DNA of 64,000 nt from Deefgea piscis (GTDB lineage Bacteria > Pseudomonadota > Gammaproteobacteria > Burkholderiales > Chitinibacteraceae): positions 1,984,001 to 2,048,000 of the forward strand of contig NZ_CP054143.1 in NCBI RefSeq assembly GCF_013284055.1. The letters run 5' to 3'. The position numbers were made by a program, and so were the translations under genes. Under the pieces are notes generated by a model. It did no database searches and was not told the origin of the DNA. It saw only the letters and a program-made list of their open reading frames with translations. Of the stretch, positions 34,117 to 43,277 are shown in pieces. Within the stretch, counting starts at the first letter, position 1. Every line of letters starts with the position of its first letter.

Positions 34117-36699
34117 ATGCAATTGACGCAACTCGAATCCGTATTAAATTTACCCGCTTTATTAGAAGCTGAATCTTGGGATCAATTTGCCGCGACGCTG
34201 GTTGGCGCGGTGCGAGATTCTTTTTCAGCCAAACGTGCGTATTTGATTTTGCCCAGTGACGGCGCTGAGACCGTGGCGATCTATGCCGAGGCGGTGATCG
34301 GCCAGCGGCCTTTGGCATTTTCTGAGCCACAGCAAGCGAAGGGCTTTTTTGGCGTGCCAGTCGATGAGTTGACTTGGCAAATGCGCGAACCGGCGGTGTC
34401 GATTCGTCCGGTTAGCTATCAAATGCAAGAAATTTGGGACGTGGCTGATGAAGAAGCCGTTGCATTATCGCGCTTGATCTTGCCATTAATGAGTGGCAAT
34501 AAGCTGCAAGCATTGCTTTATGTTGAGCTAAGTGATGTGGGCTTATTACAAACGTATTTAGATACCGCCTCATTTCGCATTGAATGCGAGGCTTTGGCCG
34601 AGATGCTGCAAGGGCGGGTGGCGGCATTATTGTATGGTCACAATTTAGAGCGTGACGAAATGACGCAGCGTTTGCAGCAAAGCTTGCAACGCGCCGAAGA
34701 ATATCGTGAGTTATTGCAAAAACTGCATCAAGTCACGCTGCGCCTCACTCAAACCACACATTTAGATGATTTGTATCGGGAGGTGGTCATCGCCGCCATT
34801 GGTGATTTGGGGATTGATCGTGCGGCTTTATTTACCGCTGATTTGCAAACCAATGAAATGTGCGGCACCTATGGCACTGATAATAATGGTGAGCTGTGTA
34901 ATGAAGCGTGGTATCGCAGTCCAACGCCGCAGCATCAGTTTTTTCGGGATGCATTAGCGCAGCCGGGCGAAGTGATGGTGAAAGAAGACGCGGCGATTTA
35001 TTACAATAAAGTCGTCGTTGGCCGAGGTTGGAATTCTTTAGTGGCACTGTATGCCGACAACACTTTACTTGGTTGGATCGCGGCGGATAATTTTTTGCAT
35101 CGTCGCAGCTTGATGCCGTACCAGCGCGAAGTGATGAAGTTGTTTGCGGCGATTGTGTCGCTATTGATTCGCGCCAAACAAGTACAAGAAGAGCTGCGTC
35201 AAGCCAATGAGCGGCTGTTATTACAAAGTGATTCTTTGGCTGTGGCGCGCGATGCGGCTGAAGCGGCCAACCGCGCCAAGTCGAATTTTTTGGCGACGAT
35301 GAGTCATGAAATTCGCACGCCGCTCAATGGGATTTTGGGCTTTGTGCAATTACTCGGTAATACCCCACTGAATGCCGAGCAGGCCGAATATGTGACCAAT
35401 GTGCATAAATCGGGCGATTCATTGGTGTTGCTGGTGAATGATTTACTCGATTTTTCTAAAATTGAAGCCGGTAAACTCGAGCTGATCAAAGCACCATTTG
35501 AATTGGCGCTGGTCATCGAAGAAGCGGCTGCCGTTTTGGCATCGCGCGCCGTTGAGGCGCGACTCGATGTGCTGCTCGATATTGATCCTCAGCTGCCCGC
35601 TTGGTATTTTGGCGATGCTTTACGCTTAAAGCAGGTGTTGATTAATTTAATCTCCAATGCGATTAAATTCACCGAGCATGGTTTTGTGCGCATTGCGGCG
35701 TATTGCGATCAACAGCAAATCTGCATCGCAGTGCAAGACAGCGGCATTGGCATCGACACCGCCAGCGCCAATCAATTATTTCAACGTTTTTACCAAGCCG
35801 AATCGGGCTCAACCCGGCGCTTTAGTGGTACGGGCTTGGGATTGGCGATTTCTAAATCGTTGCTGGCCTTGATGGATGGCGATATTCAGTTGCGCTCGGT
35901 GTTGGGGCAGGGCTCTGAATTTATCGTTAGCTTGCCGCAGCAGCACTTGGCCAAACCGCGTGAGTTCGCCAACTATCATTTACAAGGCAAAACGGTGCTC
36001 TGGTTGGGCAAGGCCGACGGTGTGGCGCGTACGGTATTGCCATGCTTGGCGCGAGCTGGGGTTCGTTTACTTACCACGCCGCCAGAATCGATGGCGCGCG
36101 TTGATTTATTGATGGTTGAAGAGGCGCAACTGCTGCAGTTGTGGCCTGAGTTGCCGAGTTTATTACTGGGTTGGCAAATGCCCGATGTCGCGCTACGTCC
36201 GCAACAGGCTTTTTTGTGCAAAGTGGCATTGGCCGAGCACACGGTATTGCGAGCGGTGGCGGAATTATTGCATTGTGTAGAGGTATCTACTGCCAGCCCA
36301 ATAAATACACTTGCTACGGTGCAATACCGAGGCAAAGTGCTAGTGGCAGAAGACAATAAAATTAATCAGCGCGTCGTGCAGGCTTTTTTAGCCAAATTGG
36401 GCTGCAGTGTGGTGCTGGCCGAAAATGGCCGTGAAGCGCTATTGGCTGCCGATGCTGAAAACTTTGATTTGGTGTTAATGGATTGGCAAATGCCGGAAAT
36501 GGATGGCTTGGCAGCAACACGGATTTTACGCAGCCAAGCGCATACTCGTGCTTTGCCGATTATTGCGCTCACTGCCAATGCCTTTGAGCACAGTGAAAAC
36601 GAATGTTTGGCGGCCGGCATGGATGGCTTTTTAGCCAAGCCGCTGAACTTAGTTAAATTACAACATATTGTGGCGCAATATTTGCCTGCATCGGAGTGA
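34117..36699 (+). CDS. GAF-domain hybrid sensor histidine kinase with a degenerate and a true receiver
   Basis: About 860 residues from the ATG at 34117 (TTTAGG upstream). The open frame starts earlier at a TTG (34036), which I consider less likely. There is no membrane segment. Two GAF-like domains occupy roughly residues 10-180 and 215-365. The kinase core has H-box SHEIRTPLNGILG with His397, N-box NLISNAIKFTE, DSGIGID and GTGLGLAISKSL. About residues 625-720 form a receiver-like domain that lacks the phospho-acceptor (a degenerate receiver). A true receiver follows with Asp789 in MDWQMPEMDG and lysine in AKPLN. No Hpt domain or partner regulator is nearby. The signal is probably a soluble ligand bound by the GAF domains. 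Confidence 0.9.
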   Translation: MQLTQLESVLNLPALLEAESWDQFAATLVGAVRDSFSAKRAYLILPSDGAETVAIYAEAVIGQRPLAFSEPQQAKGFFGVPVDELTWQMREPAVSIRPVSYQMQEIWDVADEEAVALSRLILPLMSGNKLQALLYVELSDVGLLQTYLDTASFRIECEALAEMLQGRVAALLYGHNLERDEMTQRLQQSLQRAEEYRELLQKLHQVTLRLTQTTHLDDLYREVVIAAIGDLGIDRAALFTADLQTNEMCGTYGTDNNGELCNEAWYRSPTPQHQFFRDALAQPGEVMVKEDAAIYYNKVVVGRGWNSLVALYADNTLLGWIAADNFLHRRSLMPYQREVMKLFAAIVSLLIRAKQVQEELRQANERLLLQSDSLAVARDAAEAANRAKSNFLATMSHEIRTPLNGILGFVQLLGNTPLNAEQAEYVTNVHKSGDSLVLLVNDLLDFSKIEAGKLELIKAPFELALVIEEAAAVLASRAVEARLDVLLDIDPQLPAWYFGDALRLKQVLINLISNAIKFTEHGFVRIAAYCDQQQICIAVQDSGIGIDTASANQLFQRFYQAESGSTRRFSGTGLGLAISKSLLALMDGDIQLRSVLGQGSEFIVSLPQQHLAKPREFANYHLQGKTVLWLGKADGVARTVLPCLARAGVRLLTTPPESMARVDLLMVEEAQLLQLWPELPSLLLGWQMPDVALRPQQAFLCKVALAEHTVLRAVAELLHCVEVSTASPINTLATVQYRGKVLVAEDNKINQRVVQAFLAKLGCSVVLAENGREALLAADAENFDLVLMDWQMPEMDGLAATRILRSQAHTRALPIIALTANAFEHSENECLAAGMDGFLAKPLNLVKLQHIVAQYLPASE

Positions 36700-36708
36700 T
36701 GCGCTGGC

Positions 36709-36743
36709 AAAAAAACTCGTGGATTGTGCGATCAATCCACGAG
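36709..36743 (-). terminator. Terminator of cysB
   Basis: An 11-bp perfect stem CTCGTGGATTG / CAATCCACGAG with a six-base loop. On the minus strand it is followed by seven T. It may also stop the convergent kinase gene, though without a T tract on that side. Confidence 0.85.
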
Positions 36744-36756
36744 AGGCTTGCTTCGT

Positions 36757-37695
36757 TTAATCCTCTTCGGCTTCACACAATAATGCCGCTTGCACCACTT
36801 GGCGGTTCAGGTGCGGGGCAAACAGCTCAATGAAATCGTAGCCATAGCCACGTAAATAAGCGTCTTTGCGCACGCCAATATGGGTGGTCGAGGGCTCAAA
36901 TAAATGGCTCACATCGATCGACGTGAGTTGGGTATCTCGCTCTGGCTCATACGCCATGCTGGCCAAAATGCCGATACCCAAGCCTAAAGCCACATATGTT
37001 TTAATCACATCCGAATCAATCGCAGTCAGCACAATATTTGGAATCAGGTGTTTTAATTCAAATGCGCGGTTAATTTTAGAGCGCCCGGCAAAGGCAAAGT
37101 CATACGTAATTAAAGGCCAAGCGGCAATATCCTCTAGCGTGACTGGCCGCTGCAGTGTCGTTAAAGGATGGCCATTGGGCACGACGACAATGCGATTCCA
37201 CGAATAGCAATCGAGCGTGGCCAGCTCTGGGTAATGATCAATCCCTTCGGTGGCAATCGCAATATCGGCACTGCCATCGACCACCATTTCTGAAATTTGG
37301 GTAGGATTGCCTTGCTTGAGCGAGAGGCGCACTTTGGGGTAACGCTGCATAAAGGTTTGAATGGTTTTAGGTAGTGCGTAGCGCGCTTGGGTGTGCGTGG
37401 TGGCAATAATTAAGCTACCGCCTTCAACGTTAACAAACTCTTCGCCAATGCGCTTTAGATTGCGCGACTGCATCAGAATACGCTCAGCAATCCGCAAAAT
37501 TTCACGCCCCGGTGCCGTGATGTCGACCACGCGTTTGCCGTTGCGAATAAAAATCTGCACGCCAAGCTCGTCTTCCAGTAAACGGATTTGCTTGGAAATC
37601 CCCGGTTGCGAGGTATGCAGTTTTTCCGCCGCTTCTGAAACATTGAGCCCTTGCTTTGCGACTTCGACCAAATAACGGAGTTGTTGTAATTTCAT
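36757..37695 (-). CDS. cysB: LysR-type sulfur regulator CysB
   Basis: 312 residues. The N-terminal winged helix reads MKLQQLRYLVEVAKQGLNVSEAAEKLHTSQPGISKQIRLLEDELGVQIF, the typical CysB/Cbl start. The effector domain includes ATTHTQARYALP and the QGNPTQISEMV ligand loop shared by CysB/Cbl. CysB activates sulfate uptake and reduction genes in response to O- or N-acetylserine and repression by sulfide. It is divergent from a TauE/SafE permease and cysH, so the 138-bp gap probably holds its own and target operators; A/T-rich stretches are seen at 37735-37790 but no exact site is claimed. Confidence 0.93.
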   Translation of the reverse strand: MKLQQLRYLVEVAKQGLNVSEAAEKLHTSQPGISKQIRLLEDELGVQIFIRNGKRVVDITAPGREILRIAERILMQSRNLKRIGEEFVNVEGGSLIIATTHTQARYALPKTIQTFMQRYPKVRLSLKQGNPTQISEMVVDGSADIAIATEGIDHYPELATLDCYSWNRIVVVPNGHPLTTLQRPVTLEDIAAWPLITYDFAFAGRSKINRAFELKHLIPNIVLTAIDSDVIKTYVALGLGIGILASMAYEPERDTQLTSIDVSHLFEPSTTHIGVRKDAYLRGYGYDFIELFAPHLNRQVVQAALLCEAEED

Positions 37696-37833
37696 AGCGT
37701 GGACTCGTGAAAGAATTGACTGAGAATTTTTGGTTCTAAAATCCTAACATATTTGTCTAAGGTGTTATAAGTATAATTGCTATGATGCAAGGCTAAATCA
37801 ATACCGCCAAGCCTGTTGGCCTTAGGATGCAAG

Positions 37834-38619
37834 ATGGATGTTGGAGTTTTAGGCTTTGTCATTGCGGGTTTAGTCGTCGGTTTTATTGTGGGGATGACTG
37901 GCGTTGGCGGTGGTTCTTTAATGACGCCGATATTGTTATGGTTTGGTATTCCTCCCGCTGCGGCGGTAGGCACTGATTTGCTTTATGCCTCGATCACCAA
38001 GGCTGGTGGTGTTTATGTGCATCAAAAAAATAACAATATTGATTGGTCGATTACCGGTTATTTGTCTTTAGGTAGCGTACCCGCCGCGGCTTTGACTTTG
38101 CTGGTGCTGCATTATCTTCATACCGACACCAAAACATTAAATGCCGTCATTAAGCATGGCTTGGGCTTTGCTTTATTGTTTACTGCCGTGGCGATTGTGT
38201 TTAAGCAGCAAATTATCGCCTTGGCGCAGCGCCATGCCGGTGATCGATTCAAAATGAGCGGTGCTCGTTTAAATTTATTGACGGTGCTGACAGGGGTGAT
38301 GCTAGGGGCGATTGTGACCCTAACCTCGATTGGCGCTGGTGCATTAGGCACGGTGGCTTTATTTTTGCTGTATCCCTTGATGACCACTAAACGCTTAGTC
38401 GGCACTGAAATCGCCCATGCGGTACCGCTGACTTTAGTCGCAGGCTTAGGGCATGCCAGTATGGGCAATATGGATTGGGGTTTATTGGCGTATTTATTAA
38501 TGGGCTCTTTGCCGGGTATTTATTTTGGCAGTCATTTATCTGGCGTTATTTCTGATCGTGTTTTGCGGCCTTGCTTGGCCACCATGCTGGTATTCATTGG
38601 CTACAAACTGATTTTTTAA
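37834..38619 (+). CDS. TauE/SafE-family membrane permease (putative sulfur-compound exporter)
   Basis: 261 residues from the ATG at 37834, which is preceded by TAGGA; a TTG at 37816 would add six residues. About eight membrane segments are visible, with the two conserved repeats VGMTGVGGGSLMTPILLW.GIPPAAAVGTDLLY and LTSIGAGALGTVALFLLYPLMTTKRLVGTEIAHA typical of TauE/SafE. Such proteins move small sulfonates, sulfite or organic anions. The location between cysB and cysH points to sulfur metabolism, for example sulfite export, which is inference. CysH begins 14 bp after the stop, so the two genes are likely co-transcribed. Confidence 0.88.
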   Translation: MDVGVLGFVIAGLVVGFIVGMTGVGGGSLMTPILLWFGIPPAAAVGTDLLYASITKAGGVYVHQKNNNIDWSITGYLSLGSVPAAALTLLVLHYLHTDTKTLNAVIKHGLGFALLFTAVAIVFKQQIIALAQRHAGDRFKMSGARLNLLTVLTGVMLGAIVTLTSIGAGALGTVALFLLYPLMTTKRLVGTEIAHAVPLTLVAGLGHASMGNMDWGLLAYLLMGSLPGIYFGSHLSGVISDRVLRPCLATMLVFIGYKLIF

Positions 38620-38633
38620 TTTTGGGGTTTATT

Positions 38634-39338
38634 ATGGATTTTTCGCAAAAATTAGCCGAGACCATCGCGCTATTAGAACGAATCGCGGCTGAATATAGTC
38701 CAGCTACATTTGCCAATTCTTTTGGCGCTGAAGATATGGTGATTACGCATTTATTAGCCAAGCAGCAAATTGCTGTGAGTATCTTTAGTCTTGATACCGG
38801 CCGTTTACCCAGCGAAACGTATACCTTGATGCAAAAAGTGGCTGAGCAATATCCATCGCATCCCATTACGGTGTATTTCCCACAAACAGCGGCGGTTGAG
38901 CAGTATGTGAATAGCAATGGCATCAATGCATTTTATAACTCGGTTGAGCTAAGAAAATCGTGCTGCCATATTCGCAAAATTGAGCCTTTACAACGCGCTT
39001 TGCAAGGCAAAAAAGCCTGGATTACCGGTTTACGCCGCGAGCAATCGCCAACACGCACGGATTTAGCGCAGCAAGAGTTTGATGCGGGTAATGGATTGGA
39101 GAAGTTTAATCCTTTACTTGAATGGACCGAAAAAGAAGTCTGGGCTTTTATTCGCGACAATCAAATCCCTTATAACGCGCTACACGATCAGCACGTGCCT
39201 TCAATTGGCTGTGCGCCTTGTACTCGGCCGATTGCAATGGGTGAAGATGTTCGAGCCGGACGCTGGTGGTGGGAAAACCCAGAAAATAAAGAATGTGGTT
39301 TACATGTTAAAGACAATGCCGTGAGCCTGCTCAAATAA
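38634..39338 (+). CDS. cysH: Adenylyl-sulfate / phosphoadenylyl-sulfate reductase (thioredoxin-dependent)
   Basis: 234 residues from the ATG at 38634; the open frame begins earlier inside the upstream permease gene. The nucleotide-binding SFGAEDM and SLDTGRLPSETY segments and the C-terminal catalytic motif KECGLH (Cys221) are present. Cysteine pairs Cys110-Cys111 (KSCCHIRK) and Cys193/Cys196 (CAPCTRP) match the 4Fe-4S cluster ligands of APS reductases, so adenylyl sulfate rather than PAPS is the likely substrate. The enzyme makes sulfite for cysteine synthesis. It probably belongs to the CysB regulon encoded upstream. The rest of the reductive branch (cysI, cysDN) is not in this window. Confidence 0.95.
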   Translation: MDFSQKLAETIALLERIAAEYSPATFANSFGAEDMVITHLLAKQQIAVSIFSLDTGRLPSETYTLMQKVAEQYPSHPITVYFPQTAAVEQYVNSNGINAFYNSVELRKSCCHIRKIEPLQRALQGKKAWITGLRREQSPTRTDLAQQEFDAGNGLEKFNPLLEWTEKEVWAFIRDNQIPYNALHDQHVPSIGCAPCTRPIAMGEDVRAGRWWWENPENKECGLHVKDNAVSLLK

Positions 39339-39407
39339 GGGGTTGCAGATCAACCTATAAAGTCGGGCTTAATTTTTTTACAGGCCTATTTATTTGTTTG
39401 AAAACAA

Positions 39408-39432
39408 ACGCCCGACTTATCGGGCGTTTTTC
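39408..39432 (+). terminator. Rho-independent terminator after cysH
   Basis: Stem ACGCCCGA / TCGGGCGT with a CTTA loop and a T-rich tail. Confidence 0.9.
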
Positions 39433-39445
39433 TTGTCTGGTGTAA

Positions 39446-39474
39446 TTGACAAGTTAGGCCGCTCTCACTAAATT
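39446..39474 (+). promoter_or_regulatory. Predicted promoter of the amino-sugar kinase/GntR operon
   Basis: A perfect TTGACA at 39446-39451 and TAAATT at 39469-39474 with a 17-bp spacer. It implies an untranslated leader of about 165 nt before the kinase start. The 309-bp gap between cysH and the kinase also holds the cysH terminator and, at 39571, a TGGTCT half-site of the kind bound by NagR/DasR-type GntR proteins; only one half is seen. Confidence 0.5.
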
Positions 39475-39647
39475 GGTATGCTTAATTCGGCGTGTTCGTA
39501 AATTAAATGTAATGCTAAAGACGCAATTTAATTGATGTGCTGAACGAGTTTAATTGAAAAAAATATCAAGTGGTCTGCAAGTTCTAAGCTAATTCGCTCT
39601 TTTGGGGAGGGCGGCTTAGTTAATTCAACTCATATAGGATAAGAAAA

Positions 39648-40526
39648 ATGAGCTCTATTCAGTATTTAATCGGCGTGGATGGCGGTGGTACGGGAACACG
39701 GATTTGTATCGCAGGTTTGGATGGCGTGGAAAAAGTTCGGGCACAAGCTGGTCCTTCTGCGTTAGGGCAGGGCATCGAGAAAGCTTGGCACAATATTACC
39801 CAAGCGATTGTAGAAGGCTTTAAAGCCATCGGCGTGAATGAGCCAGACTTTGCGCAGTGTGCGGTTGGTTTTGGTTTGTCAGGGGTTACAGTTAAAGCAT
39901 GGGCCGACGCGTTTGCCAGTCAAAACCCAGGCTTTGCCAAAGTGGTGATTGAAACTGATGGCTACTCTACATTATTGGGGGCACATAATGGCCAGCATGG
40001 CGGCATTATTGCGATTGGAACTGGCTCGATTGGTGAGGCTTGGCTCAGTGATGGCACCCGTTTAGAAGTGGGCGGTTGGGGCTTTCCAACTTCAGACGAA
40101 GGCTCTGGCGCTTACTTGGGTTTAAAAGCGATTAACCATGTGCAGCGCCTCATGGATGGTCGTCGTCCGATGACGGCATTTGGCGAAAAATTGTTGTCGA
40201 TTACTGGCAACACCCGTGAGCAAGTATTCGCCTGGATGGGCACAATGAAGCAAAGCGAATGCGCTTCTTTGTCACCGATTGTGCTGGAGTTTGCCGATAG
40301 TGATGAATTTGCCAAAGCATTTGTCTTGGATGCAGGTCGCGAAATTGAAAATATCGCCAGTGCATTGCGTGCTACGGCACCTCAATTACCGATTGCGATT
40401 TGTGGCGGTGGTTTATCTGAAGCATTACGCCCGTATATGCCGAGTGAGTTTTTAGCCAGCACATCGCGCGCGCAAAAAGACTCATGTGCCGGTGCTTTAA
40501 TCTTAATTGCGCGTGAATTTAAGTAA
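39648..40526 (+). CDS. BadF/BadG-type ATPase, probable N-acetylglucosamine kinase
   Basis: 292 residues of an ASKHA-fold kinase. The phosphate-1 loop is IGVDGGGTGTRICIAG, the phosphate-2/adenosine motifs are GIIAIGTGSIGEAW and GGWGFPTSDEGSGAYLGLKAI, and GGGLSEALRPY is the late nucleotide motif. This size and pattern match the single-domain N-acetylglucosamine/glucosamine kinases of the BadF/BadG/BcrA/BcrD group found in chitin-degrading betaproteobacteria. The neighbouring GntR-UTRA regulator and sugar ABC genes support an amino-sugar substrate. No nagA or nagB gene is present here. Benzoyl-CoA reductase activation is unlikely because no iron-sulfur cysteines are present. Confidence 0.85.
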   Translation: MSSIQYLIGVDGGGTGTRICIAGLDGVEKVRAQAGPSALGQGIEKAWHNITQAIVEGFKAIGVNEPDFAQCAVGFGLSGVTVKAWADAFASQNPGFAKVVIETDGYSTLLGAHNGQHGGIIAIGTGSIGEAWLSDGTRLEVGGWGFPTSDEGSGAYLGLKAINHVQRLMDGRRPMTAFGEKLLSITGNTREQVFAWMGTMKQSECASLSPIVLEFADSDEFAKAFVLDAGREIENIASALRATAPQLPIAICGGGLSEALRPYMPSEFLASTSRAQKDSCAGALILIAREFK

Positions 40527-40540
40527 TTCAGGAGTAGGGG

Positions 40541-41281
40541 ATGCAAAATCAGAACAAGCTTTTGGTGCTCAAGCCCGATAGTGATAGTGCAACACCATTA
40601 TATTTGCAGTTTGGGCATAAGCTTGCCGCCGCGATTCATGCTGGATTTTGGAAAGCGGATGATCCCCTGCCTTCAGAGCGTACCTTTTGTGATGTGCTGG
40701 GTATTTCACGCGTCACAGCCCGTAAAGCACTCGATTTATTACTCGAGCAAGGCTTAATTATTCGTCGCCAAGGTTCTGGCACCTATATCACGCCTAAATT
40801 AGAGCAACCACTCACTCGGTTGACTAATTTGTCGGAAATGCTCAAGCAGCGTGGCTTTCGTCCATCATCCAAATGGCTCAAGCGTGAGCTGGCTTTAGCT
40901 GGATCAGAAGAATTGCTCAGGCTTAATCTCACGCCCAATAGTCGTGTGGTGCATTTGGAGCGTTTACGCTTTGCCAATGATGTGGTGATGGCGGTGGAAT
41001 ACACCGCTTTACCTTATCACTTCGTACCTGAGCCAGAGAAAATAGGCGAGTCTTTATATGAATACATGCGAGACGCGAATTTAACCGTGGTGCGCGCTAT
41101 TCAAAATATTGGCGCAGTGAATGCCACTGAAGCATTGGCGCAACTCACCGGCGTACCTACCGGCACCGCGATGTTGCATCTCACGCGAGTTGGCTATTTA
41201 GAAGACGGCACAGCGATTGAGCTCACGCATTCATGGTTTCGTAGTGATTATTATGATTTTGTCGTGGAGTTATATCGTTAA
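40541..41281 (+). CDS. GntR-family regulator (HutC/NagR type with UTRA domain)
   Basis: 246 residues. The N-terminal winged helix (LYLQFGHKLAAAIHAGFWKADDPLPSERTFCDVLGISRVTARKALDLLLEQGLIIRRQGSGTYI) is a textbook GntR DNA-binding domain. The C-terminal UTRA domain (VVHLERLRFANDVVMAVEYTALPYHFVP and TGTAMLHLTRVGYLEDGTAIELTHSWFRSDYYDFVVEL) binds a small effector, in NagR/DasR-type members a phosphorylated amino sugar. It follows the kinase by 14 bp, so they share an operon. It probably represses the kinase operon and the ABC transporter downstream, with GlcN-6-P or GlcNAc-6-P as likely inducer (inference). Confidence 0.88.
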   Translation: MQNQNKLLVLKPDSDSATPLYLQFGHKLAAAIHAGFWKADDPLPSERTFCDVLGISRVTARKALDLLLEQGLIIRRQGSGTYITPKLEQPLTRLTNLSEMLKQRGFRPSSKWLKRELALAGSEELLRLNLTPNSRVVHLERLRFANDVVMAVEYTALPYHFVPEPEKIGESLYEYMRDANLTVVRAIQNIGAVNATEALAQLTGVPTGTAMLHLTRVGYLEDGTAIELTHSWFRSDYYDFVVELYR

Positions 41282-41979
41282 AAAACGAGCGACTTCAGTT
41301 TTCTAATGGCGTACGGCGAAGGTCGATACGCCATTTTTATTGCAGGGTGTTGCGCTAATGGTACAAAAATTACATTGGTTAATTTACACACCCTGTCCTA
41401 AATTGGGCCGAACTTTGGGTGGAGAAATGTAATTTCTCTCGCAATTTGTCAGTAAGAATGTATTTTTTTACTCAAAAATACCCAAAACATAAGGGATTTC
41501 CTACATTTTTAGTCTTTGCTTACACGATATTTCCTTGTTTTGTAGTGCTTTTTCGAAAAACGAATATCGGCTAAATGTAGTCTTTAAAAAGCATTAGGGC
41601 TTTTGCCTACAGATTTTTCTTATTGTGTTGATCTCATCAATCTTGCGGTTTGATCCGTATCGATCCGTCAAGCGCAAGGGGGCGCTGACGCACTGTTGGT
41701 GAGAATGTTCACTCATCTTGCGAATTACGGTAATCTAGATTCCGTAGTGTGATCGCAGTGGCTTACGAAACTAATTCGAGTCACCGAGTGATCAAGATGG
41801 CTTGATGAAATTAAAAGTACTAAAAGCGTTCATTTTGGAACGTAATGCGTGAAAAGAAATTCATTGATGCACTTGACTTGAGATTGCCCTGAAATTTTTT
41901 GGTTTACTTGTTGTTGATTTGCGCCCTTTTCCTGCGACCTTGTGTTGCTCGTATTCAATGTTAAATGTTAGGAGTTGTT
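41282..41979. other. Long non-coding leader region upstream of the sugar-binding protein gene
   Basis: 698 bp with no supportable gene. It starts with the gntR terminator (41305-41339). The rest is A/T-rich, with TTTTTCGAAAAA near 41549-41561, repeated TGTAG/CTACA motifs near 41495-41620, a 10-bp perfect palindrome AATCTAGATT (41732-41741) and ATCAAG-ATGG-CTTGAT (41791-41806). Such a long leader suggests extensive control, an unannotated small RNA, or both. Confidence 0.4.
41305..41339 (+). terminator. Rho-independent terminator after the GntR regulator gene
   Basis: Stem AATGGCGTA / TACGCCATT with a 13-base loop followed by TTTAT, starting 24 bp past the stop. Confidence 0.75.
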
Positions 41980-43224
41980 ATGAACTTTAAACGTTCCGTT
42001 CTTGTTGGTGCTGCACTTTTCGCTGCTTCTGTTGTTACAGCTCAAGCTGCTACTAAAGTTGAGTTCTGGTCTCACTCTTTGGCTCCAACTTACGATGCAT
42101 ATCACAAAGAAGTTGTTGCCAAATTCAACAGCTTGAATAATGGCATCGTATTGACTCAAAAAGATTTGGGTTGGGGCGCAATGAAGCCAGCTATCGTTGC
42201 TGCTGTTGCTGAAGGTAACGTGCCAGCTTTGGCATTGGTGCCAACCGACTGGATGAATGAAATGTCGGGCAAATTGTTGACGCCAGTTGATGGCATCATC
42301 AACAAAGCGCAATACACTAACGCTGCTTTGTCTAACGCGACTGTTGACGGCAAAATCTACGGCTTCCCATCTTATCAAGTTACTGCCGTAATGGTATTTA
42401 ACAAAGACATGTTGGCTAAAGCTGGTGTTAAGCCAGAATTCAAGTCTTTGGACGACGTATTTGCTGCAGCTAAGAAAATCAAAGCTACAACTGGCAAACC
42501 AGGTTGGGCTTCTAAACTTCAAGACGGCTTCACTGGCTGGTTCATGTTTGAAGGTTTGCCTTTGATGGCTAACGGCAAAGCGGCATTCAATAGCCCTAAA
42601 CACGTCGCTTTGGTACAAAAATTTGCTGATGCATACAAAGAAGGCACCATCGTTAAAGATGTGAACCTTGACTTTGACAAGCAAATTGCTGGTTTCGCTA
42701 ATGGCAACTTCGCAATGTTCGCTGAAGGCGGCCACGCAGTTAAGAAAATTAAAGATGCTAACCCAGCAGCTTACAAAGCAGCTGACGTAACTAGCTTCCC
42801 ATTGGGCGATAACGGCAAATTGGCATTTGGTGGTTGGACTACTATGTACGTAGTGCCAAAAGGCCAAAAAGACATGAAGTCTGTTGGTGTTGTGGGTAAC
42901 TTCATCACTGGCGAATGGGCTCAAGAGCAATTTGCTAAAGCATCTTACACTTTTGCATCAACTAAGTTGGCGAATGCTGCAGCTTCTAAAGATCCAGCTT
43001 TGAATGACATGACTGACCCAGGCAAGAAAGCATTCAAGATGGGTGGCATGGTAATCGATAAAACACGTCATTTCATGGTAAAAGACTTGCCAGCAGGTGC
43101 TGACGAAGCTGCTTTGACCAAAGTAATGAACGACAAGATCGATGCTGCGATCCAAGGTCGTATCCCAGCTAAGCAAGCTTTGGATGAGGCTGTTGCTGCT
43201 TGGAATGCTCAATTCGCTAAATAA
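41980..43224 (+). CDS. Sugar ABC transporter periplasmic substrate-binding protein (CUT1 family)
   Basis: 414 residues from the ATG at 41980 with a strong TTAGGAG ribosome site. A signal peptide (SVLVGAALFAASVVTAQAA) is followed by a class I-type sugar-binding protein of the UgpB/MalE kind: TKVEFWSHSLAPTYDAYHKEVVAKFN at the N-terminus, then YGFPSYQVTAVMVFNKDMLAKAG and FAMFAEGGHAVKKI. Codons are uniform and biased, which fits high expression. A strong terminator follows directly, with a new promoter for the permease genes, so the binding protein can be made in excess. The ligand is not shown by the sequence; a GlcNAc oligomer or other amino sugar is suggested by the kinase and regulator upstream. 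Confidence 0.9.
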   Translation: MNFKRSVLVGAALFAASVVTAQAATKVEFWSHSLAPTYDAYHKEVVAKFNSLNNGIVLTQKDLGWGAMKPAIVAAVAEGNVPALALVPTDWMNEMSGKLLTPVDGIINKAQYTNAALSNATVDGKIYGFPSYQVTAVMVFNKDMLAKAGVKPEFKSLDDVFAAAKKIKATTGKPGWASKLQDGFTGWFMFEGLPLMANGKAAFNSPKHVALVQKFADAYKEGTIVKDVNLDFDKQIAGFANGNFAMFAEGGHAVKKIKDANPAAYKAADVTSFPLGDNGKLAFGGWTTMYVVPKGQKDMKSVGVVGNFITGEWAQEQFAKASYTFASTKLANAAASKDPALNDMTDPGKKAFKMGGMVIDKTRHFMVKDLPAGADEAALTKVMNDKIDAAIQGRIPAKQALDEAVAAWNAQFAK

Positions 43225-43240
43225 TATTTAGTTAATTAAA

Positions 43241-43277
43241 AAAAAGCGGTAATGCATTATGCATTACCGCTTTTTTT
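43241..43277 (+). terminator. Terminator after the sugar-binding protein gene
   Basis: A nearly perfect palindrome AAAAAGCGGTAATGC / GCATTACCGCTTTTT with a five-base loop, 16 bp past the stop. Read-through would give lower expression of the permease genes than of the binding protein. Confidence 0.92.

Noticed and set aside
41968-42930. 320-codon frame antisense to the sugar-binding protein gene
   Set aside because: It is a shadow of a highly biased coding sequence; its peptide is Phe/Ser/His-rich with no domain or ribosome site.
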